This document shows, in pieces, positions 25,803 through 34,258 of a stretch of 39,468 bases of DNA. The position numbers were made by a program, and so were the translations under genes. Origin of the DNA: Roseomonas sp. (GTDB lineage: Bacteria; Pseudomonadota; Alphaproteobacteria; Acetobacterales; Acetobacteraceae); contig JADCFN010000063.1 of the NCBI GenBank assembly GCA_020249505.1, forward strand, positions 1 to 39,468, in the 5' to 3' direction. Position 1 is the stretch's first letter, and every line of letters begins with the position of its first letter. A model generated the notes under the pieces. That model saw only the letters and a program-made list of their open reading frames with translations. It did no database searches and had not been told where the DNA came from.

Positions 25803-26888
25803 TCAGTCCAGCCCCATCAGCCCGCGCGCGAAATCCCGTGCGGCGAAGGGGCGCAAATCCTCGGCCTTTTCGCCAACGCCTACCACATGTACGGGCAGGC
25901 CAAATTCCTGCGCCAAAGCCACCACCACGCCGCCCTTGGCCGAGCCATCCAGCTTGGTCACGGCAAGCCCGGTAACATTCACCATTTCCTTGAAAACCTT
26001 CACCTGCTGCACGGCGTTCTGCCCCGTAGTGGCATCCAGCACCAGCAGCACGGAATGGGGTGCCGCTTCATCCACGCGCTTGATGACGCGGATGATCTTG
26101 CGGAGTTCTTCCATTAGCGCGGATTTATTGTGCAGCCGCCCGGCGGTATCTACCAGCAACAAATCAAGCCCATCAGCGCGCGCTGCACTCAGCGCATCAA
26201 AGGCAAGCCCCGCCGCATCCGCCCCCGGCTTGGACGGCGCGAAAAACCGTGCGGAGGTCCGCCCGGCCCAGACCTGCAATTGCTCCACCGCTGCGGCACG
26301 GAAAGTATCGCCGGCAACAAAGCCGACTTTCAGCTCCTGTTCGGCGTAATGGCGGCCAAGCTTCGCAATGGTCGTGGTCTTGCCGGTACCATTCACGCCC
26401 ACCACCAGCACCACATGCGGCGCGCGGGCAGGGATGATTTCCATCGGCTGCGCAACAGGTTCCAGAATGGCGGCGATTTCATCCGCCAGCGCAGCCTTCA
26501 CTTCCTCATCGGTCACTTCCTTGCCGAAACGCGTACGGCGGAAGCCTTCCACAATCCGGCGCGATGCCGCGACACCGAGATCGGCGGTGATCAGGGTTTC
26601 TTCCAGCTCCTCCAACGCCTCATCATCCAGCCGCCGCTTGTGCAGAAGGGAGACGACGCTTTCCGTGAGCTTGGCGGTGGAACGCGAAAGCCCGGCCTTC
26701 AGCCGCGCGAACCAGCCGGTTTTGGCAGGCGCTTCTGCCTCAGGCGGAGGGATTTCGGCAGGTGGCGCTTCGGGTTCAGGCAGTGGCGCGTCCTGCATCG
26801 GCGTTGGCGCATCCGCCTGTGGCTGCTCAGGCACGGGCTGCGGCGCGCTGCCGCCGCGCAAACGGCCAAAGAAATCACGCAGCGCCAT
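25803..26888 (-). CDS. ftsY: Signal recognition particle receptor FtsY
   Basis: SRP-family GTPase that docks ribosome-SRP complexes at the inner membrane for co-translational insertion. The 361 residues comprise an acidic proline-rich A region (about 15-55), the N domain four-helix bundle (about 60-145) and the G domain. G1 is GVNGTGKT at 164-171, DTFRAAAVEQL is the insertion-box region, DTAGRLH is G3 and TKLDGSAKGG is G4-G5. The amphipathic start [13 protein letters not shown] may help membrane contact. Its ATG overlaps the mtaB stop as ATGA. Confidence 0.98.
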   Translation of the reverse strand: MALRDFFGRLRGGSAPQPVPEQPQADAPTPMQDAPLPEPEAPPAEIPPPEAEAPAKTGWFARLKAGLSRSTAKLTESVVSLLHKRRLDDEALEELEETLITADLGVAASRRIVEGFRRTRFGKEVTDEEVKAALADEIAAILEPVAQPMEIIPARAPHVVLVVGVNGTGKTTTIAKLGRHYAEQELKVGFVAGDTFRAAAVEQLQVWAGRTSARFFAPSKPGADAAGLAFDALSAARADGLDLLLVDTAGRLHNKSALMEELRKIIRVIKRVDEAAPHSVLLVLDATTGQNAVQQVKVFKEMVNVTGLAVTKLDGSAKGGVVVALAQEFGLPVHVVGVGEKAEDLRPFAARDFARGLMGLD

Positions 26889-28144
26889 CAGGCCGCCTCC
26901 GCCAAAAGCCCATCGGCATCAGCGCCGATCACGCGCAGCCGGCGGATTTCGCCCGGCTGGCCCGCAGCGCCCAGCAGGCGGAGCGGCGCGAAATATTCCG
27001 TATGCCCACGATCGGGATGTTCCAACAAAACCTGCTCCTGCTGCCCAAGCCGCCCCGCGTAATAGCGCGCCGCCGCCGCCGCCCCGGCTTCGCGCAGCCG
27101 CGCCGCGCGGGCGCGACGTTCCGGCACCGGAATTTGCGGCATGCGCGCCGCCGGCGTGCCGGGCCGTTCCGAATAAGGGAAGACGTGGAGGAAAGAGAGG
27201 TCGCAATCCTTGACCAGATCAACACTCTCCCGGAATTGCGCTTCGGTCTCAGTGGGGAAGCCCGCAATCAGATCAGCGCCAAAGACGATATCGGGCCGCA
27301 GCCGCCGCGCCTTTTCGGCCAGCGCAATCGCATCAGCACGCAAATGCCGCCGCTTCATGCGCTTCAGGATCAAATCCGACCCGTGCTGCAAGGAAAGATG
27401 CAAATGCGGCATCAGGCGGGGTTCTTCCGCAATCAGCCGCCAAAGATCCTCATCCACCTCAACCGGATCAAGCGAGGAAAGCCGAAGCCGTGGCAATTCC
27501 GGCACCAGTGCCAGCACGCGGCGGATCATCTGCCCGAGCGTCGGGCTGCCTGGCAGGTCAGGTCCGTAGGAGGTGACATCCACCCCCGTCAGCACCGCTT
27601 CCCGATACCCCGCCGTCACCAGGGCGCGAAGCTGTTCGACAATCACGCCAATCGGCACGGACCGCGACGGCCCGCGGCCGAAGGGAATGACGCAAAAGGT
27701 GCAGCGATGATCGCAGCCCTGCTGCACCTGCACGAAAGCCCGCGCGCGGCCGGCGAATTCCGTCACCAGATGGGCTGCCGTTTCGCGCGCGGCCATGATG
27801 TCCGTCACTGGCGCCTGCGGCGCATCCAAAGCGGCCCAGGTTTCGGGCTTCAGCTTATCGGCATTGCCGATGACGCGTTCCACCCCTGGCAGCCCAGCCC
27901 ATTTATCGGGCGCGATTTGCGCCGCGCAGCCTGTCACGATGATGCGCGCGCCGGGATTATCGCGATGCGCCCTTCGGATCGCCTGCCGCGCCTGGCGTTC
28001 CGCTTCCGCCGTGACCGCGCAGGTATTGACGATGATGGCATTGCCCTGGCCGGCCTTGCTGGCCAGGTCGCGCATGGCTTCGCTCTCATAGGTATTGAGC
28101 CGGCAGCCGAAACTCAGCAGCCGAGGGGCTTCTGAAGCACTCAT
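26888..28144 (-). CDS. mtaB: tRNA methylthiotransferase MtaB
   Basis: Radical SAM enzyme that adds a methylthio group to t6A37 of ANN-decoding tRNAs, giving ms2t6A. The 418 residues have the N-terminal UPF0004 domain with three cluster cysteines (FGCRLN, NTCAVT, TGCAAQ), the radical SAM motif Cys-x3-Cys-x2-Cys in [10 protein letters not shown], and a small C-terminal domain. [10 protein letters not shown] favours MtaB over MiaB and RimO. It needs Fe-S clusters, which the SUF operon in this window would supply. It overlaps dapF upstream and ftsY downstream by ATGA. Confidence 0.93.
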   Translation of the reverse strand: MSASEAPRLLSFGCRLNTYESEAMRDLASKAGQGNAIIVNTCAVTAEAERQARQAIRRAHRDNPGARIIVTGCAAQIAPDKWAGLPGVERVIGNADKLKPETWAALDAPQAPVTDIMAARETAAHLVTEFAGRARAFVQVQQGCDHRCTFCVIPFGRGPSRSVPIGVIVEQLRALVTAGYREAVLTGVDVTSYGPDLPGSPTLGQMIRRVLALVPELPRLRLSSLDPVEVDEDLWRLIAEEPRLMPHLHLSLQHGSDLILKRMKRRHLRADAIALAEKARRLRPDIVFGADLIAGFPTETEAQFRESVDLVKDCDLSFLHVFPYSERPGTPAARMPQIPVPERRARAARLREAGAAAAARYYAGRLGQQEQVLLEHPDRGHTEYFAPLRLLGAAGQPGEIRRLRVIGADADGLLAEAA

Positions 28145-28968
28145 ACGGCCAAAGCCTTGGGGTCAACCTGCCCAATGAAGGCCGTGGCGACAGGGCCGGT
28201 CATCAGCACATGCCCATCCTGGCGCCATTCCATGAACAGATCGCCGCCCGGCATGGAAATGCGCGCCGCGCGCCCAGTCAGCCCACGCCGATGCGCATTC
28301 ACCATGGCAGCACAAGCGCCAGACCCACAGGCGAGCGTCAGCCCCGCGCCGCGTTCCCACACGACAAGGCGCAGATGATCCGGCGCCATCACCTGCACAA
28401 AGCCGATATTGGCGCGGTCAGGGAAAATCGGGTTATGTTCAAGACGCGGGCCTATTTCGCTGATGGGCAGCGCATCCAGATCGGGTACGAAAAAATTCGC
28501 ATGCGGATTGCCCATGGAACAGGCGGCCGGGTCCGCTACGGGTCCGCAAGTCAGCGGCACATGCAGCGTATCCACCTCCCGCGCCAGCGGCACATCCCGC
28601 CAGCCGAACCGTGCCTGTCCCATATCCACCTGCCACATTCCATCGGGGCGGGCCTCACTCGGCAAATCACCGGCAATGGTACGCACCACCACTCGCGCCT
28701 TGCCGGTTTCGGCGGCGATCAGGGAGGCGATGCAGCGCGTGGCATTGCCGCAGGCGCCAGCTTCCGACCCATCCGGATTATGAATGCGCATGAAGACATC
28801 AGTACCCGCTGGCGGTGGTTCCATGATGATCAACTGGTCGCAGCCAATGCCACGCCGGCGATCCGCAAGCGCCATCATTTCGGCACGCGTCAGGCCAAGC
28901 GGCTGGGCGCGGCCATCCAGCACCACGAAATCATTGCCGAGCCCATGCATCTTGCGGAAGGAAAGCAT
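28141..28968 (-). CDS. dapF: Diaminopimelate epimerase
   Basis: Cofactor-free racemase that converts LL- to meso-diaminopimelate for lysine and peptidoglycan synthesis. The 275 residues are full length. The two active-site cysteines are Cys73 (GACGNATRC) and Cys214 (LACGSGACA). The N-terminal [12 protein letters not shown] and the NPHANFF and ERGAGLT stretches are typical. The ATG is at 28968; the stop overlaps mtaB. The dapF-mtaB-ftsY order is known from other alphaproteobacteria. Confidence 0.97.
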   Translation of the reverse strand: MLSFRKMHGLGNDFVVLDGRAQPLGLTRAEMMALADRRRGIGCDQLIIMEPPPAGTDVFMRIHNPDGSEAGACGNATRCIASLIAAETGKARVVVRTIAGDLPSEARPDGMWQVDMGQARFGWRDVPLAREVDTLHVPLTCGPVADPAACSMGNPHANFFVPDLDALPISEIGPRLEHNPIFPDRANIGFVQVMAPDHLRLVVWERGAGLTLACGSGACAAMVNAHRRGLTGRAARISMPGGDLFMEWRQDGHVLMTGPVATAFIGQVDPKALAV

Positions 28969-29029
28969 GGGCGGGGATATAGGCTGACCGGGCGCGAACC
29001 GGAACCCGCTTATGTGACGCCGGGAAGAT

Positions 29030-29650
29030 TTACCCGTTCAGCAGCCGGTCAATCTCATCCTGCGCCAGATCGGGGCCGGCCTGTTTCGGGTCTGCCACGG
29101 TTTGCACCACGCCCTTAAGCTCCACCTTGGGGCGGGCTGCGTTCGGGCCGGGCTGGGCGTTTTCAGGCAGGATATCTTCCAGAATGGATTCCACCTGCTG
29201 CAAATCCCGAATGGCGCGGCGGATGCGCTGGCCGGTCAAGTCCTGGAAGGAACAGGCCTCAAAAATCGCATTCACCCTTTCGGTGATGGCGGGCAGTGCA
29301 TCTGGGCTGCCGGAGCCCTTTTCCAGCCATTCCTGAATGGCCTCAGCGGCTTCCAGGATGGTATTGGCGGCGGCTTCCGTCGCCTGCACCACGGCTTCAA
29401 GTTCCTGGCCAGAGGTCCGGTTGCCCGGCTGAGGCGCGGAAATCATGCCAGCGATTCTTTCATGAACGGAAGATATCTGGCTGGCCAGGTTCTCCTCGCT
29501 CATGCCCAGAAGCTGCACGCTGGCGGATACCTCGGCGCTCACTTCCGCGATGCGGCGGTCCATAAAGGCGCGCAGATCGCCGAAAAGGGGCTCCATAGCG
29601 GCCCTAAGCACTTCTGGGTCCGGCAGCGTATCCGCTTGCGAATGCGACAT
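29030..29650 (-). CDS. cheZ: CheZ-family CheY-P phosphatase
   Basis: A 206-residue protein of the CheZ family, which dephosphorylates CheY-P in chemotaxis. The active-site helix contains [12 protein letters not shown], in which Asp137 and Gln141 match the essential Asp-x3-Gln of E. coli CheZ. The long helical hairpin includes about 20-130, a proline-rich linker follows, and the end [10 protein letters not shown] resembles the C-terminal CheY-binding tail. AGGA lies about 10 nt before the ATG at 29650. The open frame extends 90 codons upstream across the rpmI promoter region and is not supported. There are no other chemotaxis genes nearby. Confidence 0.9.
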   Translation of the reverse strand: MSHSQADTLPDPEVLRAAMEPLFGDLRAFMDRRIAEVSAEVSASVQLLGMSEENLASQISSVHERIAGMISAPQPGNRTSGQELEAVVQATEAAANTILEAAEAIQEWLEKGSGSPDALPAITERVNAIFEACSFQDLTGQRIRRAIRDLQQVESILEDILPENAQPGPNAARPKVELKGVVQTVADPKQAGPDLAQDEIDRLLNG

Positions 29651-29750
29651 GAGACTTCGTCCTGAATTCAAGGGGCGGCCAAACCGCCGGGTGATCACGG
29701 GGGCATTAAACACCCATAAAGGTGAAATCTCCGTTTCTCTTGGGCGGGTC

Positions 29751-29779
29751 TTGTGTGGAAAACTTTGCGGCGCTATAGC
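29751..29779 (+). promoter_or_regulatory. Promoter of the rpmI-rplT-pheST operon
   Basis: TTGTGT (29751-29756), a 17-nt spacer and TATAGC (29774-29779) form a good sigma70-type promoter. Transcription would start near 29785, giving a leader of about 110 nt before rpmI. Confidence 0.65.
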
Positions 29780-29824
29780 CCCGCTTCCCGCGCTGTGGCC
29801 CCATGGACATGCCCGGCCGGAACC

Positions 29825-29874
29825 CCCTTCCCGCCGCATGGTGCGGCCCCGGCAACGGGTGCAAGGCGGAAGGG
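29825..29874 (+). ncRNA. Structured 5' leader of rpmI, candidate ribosomal-protein autoregulatory element
   Basis: The leader can form an outer stem CCCTTCC/GGAAGGG (29825-29831 with 29868-29874) enclosing two hairpins: GCCGCA-TGG-TGCGGC (29833-29847) and CCCG-GCAA-CGGG (29848-29859), the latter with a GNRA-type tetraloop. This makes a three-way junction ending 10 nt before the ribosome binding site AGGAGG (29885-29890). Many bacteria control rpmI-rplT by L20 binding to the leader; that this one does so is inference. Confidence 0.5.
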
Positions 29875-29895
29875 CTGACCCCATAGGAGGGCCAA

Positions 29896-30102
29896 ATGTC
29901 CAAGATGAAGACGAAATCAAGCGTGAAAAAGCGCTTCCGTCTGACCGCGACCGGCAAGGTCAAGGCAGGCGGTGGCTTCAAGCGCCACATGCTTTCTGCC
30001 AAAGCCTCCAAGATGAAGCGCCAGAACCGCGGGACCTTCGTGCTGGACAAGCAGGATGGCGATACCGTGAAGCAATGGCTGCCCTATGGGCTGGACCGGT
30101 AA
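29896..30102 (+). CDS. rpmI: 50S ribosomal protein L35
   Basis: A 68-residue, very basic ribosomal protein. The family core [20 protein letters not shown] is preceded by three extra residues from the ATG at 29896, which has AGGAGG with 5 nt spacing. The C-terminus [10 protein letters not shown] is in place, so it is complete. infC, which often precedes rpmI, is not here. rplT follows after 15 bp. Confidence 0.98.
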   Translation: MSKMKTKSSVKKRFRLTATGKVKAGGGFKRHMLSAKASKMKRQNRGTFVLDKQDGDTVKQWLPYGLDR

Positions 30103-30117
30103 AGGGAGGGACGCAGA

Positions 30118-30477
30118 ATGGCTCGTGTAAAACGCGGCGTTACCAAGCACGCCCGCCACAAGAAGGTTCTCAAGCTTTCTGAAGGCTATGTCGGCCGGTC
30201 AGGCACCGCCTACCGCCCCGCGCTTGAGCGGGTGGAAAAGGCGCTGCAATATGCCTATCGCGACCGCCGCAACAAGAAGCGCGACTTCCGCGGCCTTTGG
30301 ATTCAGCGCATCAATGCTGCCGTCCGTGAACATGGCCTGACCTATTCTCGCTTCATTGCCGGCATTAAGGCGGCAGGGATTGAGATGGACCGCAAGGTGA
30401 TGGCGGCGCTTGCCTTTGACGAACCGGCGGCCTTCGCGGCGCTGGTGGAAAAGGCGAAGGCGGCCGGCGCCGCCTGA
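30118..30477 (+). CDS. rplT: 50S ribosomal protein L20
   Basis: A 119-residue primary rRNA-binding protein needed early in 50S assembly. It shows the typical MARVKRGV start, [34 protein letters not shown] and the C-terminal globular domain that in other bacteria binds its own mRNA. It follows rpmI in one transcript and may regulate the leader at 29825-29874. Confidence 0.99.
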   Translation: MARVKRGVTKHARHKKVLKLSEGYVGRSGTAYRPALERVEKALQYAYRDRRNKKRDFRGLWIQRINAAVREHGLTYSRFIAGIKAAGIEMDRKVMAALAFDEPAAFAALVEKAKAAGAA

Positions 30478-30522
30478 TCAATCGGCGCTCGGGGCTTTCC
30501 CGTCGCCATTCCAGCGTTTAGC

Positions 30523-30561
30523 AAGGGCCGCTTCCTGGGAATTCCTGGGGATGCGGCCCTT
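30523..30561 (+). promoter_or_regulatory. Hairpin in the rplT-pheS spacer, possible attenuator
   Basis: AAGGGCCGC (30523-30531) and GCGGCCCTT (30553-30561) form a perfect 9-bp stem around a 21-nt loop, in the 105-bp gap between rplT and pheS. No T-run follows. A tiny frame ATG 30551 to TGA 30586 ([11 protein letters not shown]) begins in its right arm and overlaps the pheS start by four bases (ATGA). An RNA-processing site, partial terminator or translational-coupling role are options. Confidence 0.35.
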
Positions 30562-30582
30562 CGCATATTCGGACAGGATGAC

Positions 30583-31662
30583 ATGACCAACGACCTGGCT
30601 TCCCTGCAGGCCGAAACCCAGGCCGCCATTGGCGCCGCCGCAGATCCCCGCGCCTTGGATGCCGTGCGCGTCGCCGTGCTGGGCAAATCCGGCACGCTCA
30701 CCACGCTGCTGAAGGGCCTTGGCGCTGTCGCCCCTGAAGCACGCAAGGAACGCGGCGCCGCGCTGAATCAGGTGAAAGCCGCGATTGAGGCCGCCCTGGA
30801 GGCGCAACGCGCCGTGGTGGAAGCCCGCGCCTTGGATGCGCGCTTGGCGGCGGAACGCATGGATATATCCCTGCCGCCGCGCCCCTTCGCGCCGGGCACC
30901 GCAGCCGAAGGCGGCATCCACCCCATTGCGCGCACCATGGAAGAACTGACCACGCTTTTCGGCGCCATGGGGTTCAAGGTGGCGGAAGGCCCCGATATTG
31001 AAAGTGACTGGCATAATTTCGGCGCGCTCAATATCCCCGATCACCATCCCGCGCGGCAGGATCACGATACGTTTTATGTGCCCGCAGTTGATGGGCGCCG
31101 CCCCGTGCTGCGCACGCATACATCGCCGGTACAAATCCGCACCATGCTGACCGAAGCGCCGCCCATTCGCGTGATTGTACCTGGCCGCACCTACCGCGCG
31201 GATCATGATGCGACGCATTCGCCGATGTTTCATCAGGTGGAAGGCTTGGTAATTGATCGGAACATCCATCTTGGCCATTTGAAGGGCTGCCTGATTGATT
31301 TCCTGCGCGCCTTTTTCGGCATTGCCGATTTGCCGGTGCGTTTCCGCGCTTCCTATTTCCCCTTCACGGAGCCTTCCATGGAAGTGGATATCGGCTGGAG
31401 CCGCAAAACCGGCGAATTGGGCAAGGGCGGCGATTGGCTGGAGATTTTGGGCTCTGGCATGGTTCACCCAAAGGTGCTGGCGAATTGCGGCATTGATCCG
31501 CGCGAATGGCAGGGCTTTGCCTTCGGCATGGGGATTGAACGCATCACCATGCTGAAACACGGCATCCCTGATCTGCGCCCCTTCTATGAAGCGGATATCC
31601 GCTGGCTGAGGCATTACGGCGCCGATCCGCTTTCCCCGCCTTCTCTGGTGGAAGGAGTGTAA
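30583..31662 (+). CDS. pheS: Phenylalanine-tRNA ligase alpha subunit
   Basis: Catalytic subunit of the alpha2beta2 phenylalanyl-tRNA synthetase, class II. The 359 residues contain the N-terminal coiled coil (about 1-90), class II motif 1 ([17 protein letters not shown]), motif 2 ([20 protein letters not shown]) and motif 3 ([14 protein letters not shown]). The [17 protein letters not shown] stretch that shapes the Phe pocket is normal. The ATG at 30583 follows rplT by 105 bp. pheT starts 4 bp after its stop. Confidence 0.98.
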   Translation: MTNDLASLQAETQAAIGAAADPRALDAVRVAVLGKSGTLTTLLKGLGAVAPEARKERGAALNQVKAAIEAALEAQRAVVEARALDARLAAERMDISLPPRPFAPGTAAEGGIHPIARTMEELTTLFGAMGFKVAEGPDIESDWHNFGALNIPDHHPARQDHDTFYVPAVDGRRPVLRTHTSPVQIRTMLTEAPPIRVIVPGRTYRADHDATHSPMFHQVEGLVIDRNIHLGHLKGCLIDFLRAFFGIADLPVRFRASYFPFTEPSMEVDIGWSRKTGELGKGGDWLEILGSGMVHPKVLANCGIDPREWQGFAFGMGIERITMLKHGIPDLRPFYEADIRWLRHYGADPLSPPSLVEGV

Positions 31663-31666
31663 GGCG

Positions 31667-34138
31667 ATGAAATTCACCCTTTCCTGGCTGAAGGCGCATC
31701 TTGATACCGAAGCTTCGCTGGATGAGATCCTGACGGCACTGAATACCATCGGGCTTGAGGTGGAAGGCGTGGAAGATCGCGGTGCGGCGCTGGCGAATTT
31801 CCGCATTGCCCGTGTGGTTGAAGCCGAACAACACCCCAATGCGGATCGGCTGCGCGCGCTGAAGGTTGATACCGGTGATGGCAAGCTGCTGTCCGTGGTC
31901 TGCGGCGCGCCCAATGCGCGCGCCGGCATGAAGGGTGTGGCGGCTTTGCCTGGTGCCTATATCCCCGGCACCGGGATTACGCTGAAGGCGGGCGAAATTC
32001 GCGGCGTGAAATCGGAAGCCATGATGCTCTCGGCCCGCGAAATGGGCCTTGGCGATGATCACACAGGCATTGTTGATCTGCCCGAAGATGCGCCGCTGGG
32101 CGAAGCCTATGTGCGCTGGGCCGGGCTGGATGACCCGATCATTGAAATCAGCGTGACGCCCAATCGCGGCGATGCGCTTTCCGTCCATGGTGTGGCGCGG
32201 GATTTGGCCGCCGCCGGGCTGGGGCGGTTGAAGCCCCTGCCCTCACCTGTGATCAAGCCTGCCTATGCTTCGCCCCTTTCTTGGGAAATCGCTGATCCGC
32301 GCGCCTGCGATTACGTGCTGGGCCGCGCCATTCGTGGCGTGAAGAATGGACCTTCGCCGAAATGGTTGCAGGATTGGCTGGTGGCGATTGGCCAACGCCC
32401 GATCAATGCGCTGGTGGATGTGACCAATCTGTTCACCTTCGGCCTTGGCCGGCCCTTGCATGTGTTCGATGTGGCCAAGGTGCAGGGCAAGACGCTGATG
32501 ATGCGCATGGCGCGTGAAGGCGAAAGCCTGCTGGCGCTGAATGGCAAGACTTATGAATTGACGCCGGAAGACGGCATCATCGCCGATGAGGCCGGGCCGG
32601 AAGCGCTTGGCGGCATTATCGGCGGCGAGGCGACGGGCTGCGATGAAGCCACCACCGAATGCTTCATCGAATGCGCGATTTTCGACCCCGTGCGCATCGC
32701 GCTTTCCGGCCGGCGCCATGATGTGCGCACCGATGCACGCGCGCGCTTTGAACGCGGCGTGGATCAGGCTTTGCCGCGCCTCGCACTTGATCTCGCGACA
32801 CAAGCGATGATCGAGATTTGCGGTGGCGAGGCCAGTGAAGTGGTGGGCGCCGGCCCCGAACCCGCCTGGCAACGCCAAGCCAGCCTCCGCTTTGAGCGGC
32901 TGGCGAGCTATGGCGGCGATGATGTGGCGCCGGACCGTGCGGTGGAAATCCTGGAAAGCCTGGGCTTCACCGTGGCAACGCGCGATGCGGCGCGCGTCAC
33001 CGTCAATGTACCAAGCTGGCGCAATGATGTGGCGGGCAAGGGTGCCTTGGCACAGGCGGCCGAATTATCGCCGGAACGCGCCAAGGCAGCAGCAGAAGGC
33101 TGCGCCGAGATCGAACCCGAATGCGACTTGATCGAGGAAGTGCTGCGTATTCGCGGCCTGAATACCATCGCGCCGGTATCACTGCCGATGAGCGGCATTA
33201 TCCCGCCACCCGCCTTCACGCCGAAGCAAGCGCGCGCATCCCTCGCACGGCGCGTGCTGGCGGCGCGCGGCATGCAGGAAGCGGTGACCTTCGCCTTCAT
33301 GGAATCCAAAACCGCCGCGTTGTTTGGTGAAACCCCGCCAGCGCTGTGCCTGGAAAACCCCATCGCGGAAGATTTGGACCAGATGCGGCCAACGCCGGTG
33401 GCCTCGCTTCTGCTGGCGGCGGGGCGGAATGCGGCGCGCGGTTTTGCTGATGTCGCGCTCTGTGAAATCGGCGCTGCCTATCTGGATGTGACGCCGGAAG
33501 GTCAGGCGGCCGTGGCGGCCGGGGTGCGCCATGGCGCCACGCTGCGCCATTGGGCGGAAGCGTCACGCAGCGTGGATGCGCTGGATGCCAAGGGCGATGC
33601 CATGGCGGTGCTGGCCGCACTCGGCCTGCCCATGGCGGCACTTTCCGTCACCGCTGATGCGCCGGGCTTCTATCATCCAGGCCGTTCCGGCCAGGTGCGC
33701 CAGGGGCCGAAGACCGTCTTGGCCCGCTTTGGCGAAATCCATCCGCGCGTTCTGGCCGCGCTCGACCTGCCCGGCCCGGCGGTGGCGTTTGAGGTGTTTT
33801 TGGATGCCATCCCAGAACCCAAGCGCCGCAAGAAGGGCGCGCCTGATTTGCCGGCCTTCCAGCCGCTCCGGCGCGATTTCGCCTTCCTGGTGGATGAGAG
33901 CGTAGTCGCCGATGCATTGGTCCGCGCCGCACGCGGGGCAGAACGCATGCTGATCACGGACGTCGCGCTGTTTGACCGTTATGCGGGGGACAAGCTGCCG
34001 GCAGGCAAGGTAAGCCTTGCCCTGCAAGTAACGATCCAGCCGCGTGAGGCCACGCTGACCGACCCGCAAATCGAAGCCGTGGCGGAGAAAATTGTCGCGG
34101 CGGTGGCGAAAGCGACCGGGGCCGTTTTGCGCGCCTAA
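31667..34138 (+). CDS. pheT: Phenylalanine-tRNA ligase beta subunit
   Basis: A 823-residue beta subunit of PheRS, giving editing of mischarged Tyr-tRNA and tRNA binding. The order is the N-terminal domain, the EMAP-like tRNA-binding domain (about 40-150), B3/B4 editing domain, B5 domain, a catalytic-like domain and the C-terminal ferredoxin-fold anticodon-binding domain (about 730-823). In the B5 domain about 27 extra residues (about 455-486) lie between PSWRND and CDLIEEVLRI, where the family usually has only a few. The frame remains open and the rest is typical. A hairpin terminator follows. Confidence 0.97.
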   Translation: MKFTLSWLKAHLDTEASLDEILTALNTIGLEVEGVEDRGAALANFRIARVVEAEQHPNADRLRALKVDTGDGKLLSVVCGAPNARAGMKGVAALPGAYIPGTGITLKAGEIRGVKSEAMMLSAREMGLGDDHTGIVDLPEDAPLGEAYVRWAGLDDPIIEISVTPNRGDALSVHGVARDLAAAGLGRLKPLPSPVIKPAYASPLSWEIADPRACDYVLGRAIRGVKNGPSPKWLQDWLVAIGQRPINALVDVTNLFTFGLGRPLHVFDVAKVQGKTLMMRMAREGESLLALNGKTYELTPEDGIIADEAGPEALGGIIGGEATGCDEATTECFIECAIFDPVRIALSGRRHDVRTDARARFERGVDQALPRLALDLATQAMIEICGGEASEVVGAGPEPAWQRQASLRFERLASYGGDDVAPDRAVEILESLGFTVATRDAARVTVNVPSWRNDVAGKGALAQAAELSPERAKAAAEGCAEIEPECDLIEEVLRIRGLNTIAPVSLPMSGIIPPPAFTPKQARASLARRVLAARGMQEAVTFAFMESKTAALFGETPPALCLENPIAEDLDQMRPTPVASLLLAAGRNAARGFADVALCEIGAAYLDVTPEGQAAVAAGVRHGATLRHWAEASRSVDALDAKGDAMAVLAALGLPMAALSVTADAPGFYHPGRSGQVRQGPKTVLARFGEIHPRVLAALDLPGPAVAFEVFLDAIPEPKRRKKGAPDLPAFQPLRRDFAFLVDESVVADALVRAARGAERMLITDVALFDRYAGDKLPAGKVSLALQVTIQPREATLTDPQIEAVAEKIVAAVAKATGAVLRA

Positions 34139-34142
34139 CCCT

Positions 34143-34169
34143 CCTGGCCCCGAAAACGCCGGGGCCAGG
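34143..34169 (+). terminator. Terminator hairpin after pheT
   Basis: Perfect 10-bp stem CCTGGCCCCG/CGGGGCCAGG with a 7-nt loop, 4 bp after the pheT stop. The following sequence is only slightly T-rich (ATTGCGTGTTTG), so termination may be partial or Rho-assisted. Confidence 0.7.
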
Positions 34170-34258
34170 CCATTGCGTGTTTGACTTCCGGCCCTGCTGC
34201 CTTATCTCCGCCCTAGAAATGCAAGGCGCTACTCCGCGCCGGCACCCCCGGGACCATC

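Noticed and set aside
26762..28135. A 457-codon plus-strand frame opposite mtaB and the end of ftsY
   Set aside because: It mirrors two well-recognised genes, has an Arg/Pro/His-rich composition and shows no domain.
29651..29920. The 90-codon N-terminal extension of the cheZ-like frame
   Set aside because: It would run through the rpmI promoter and leader on the opposite strand and has no similarity to CheZ; the ATG at 29650 fits the family.
30478..31929. A 483-codon open frame on the minus strand across pheS and the start of pheT
   Set aside because: It lies wholly opposite two certain genes, has no recognisable domain, and its His/Arg/Gln-rich composition is that of an antisense shadow in GC-rich coding DNA.
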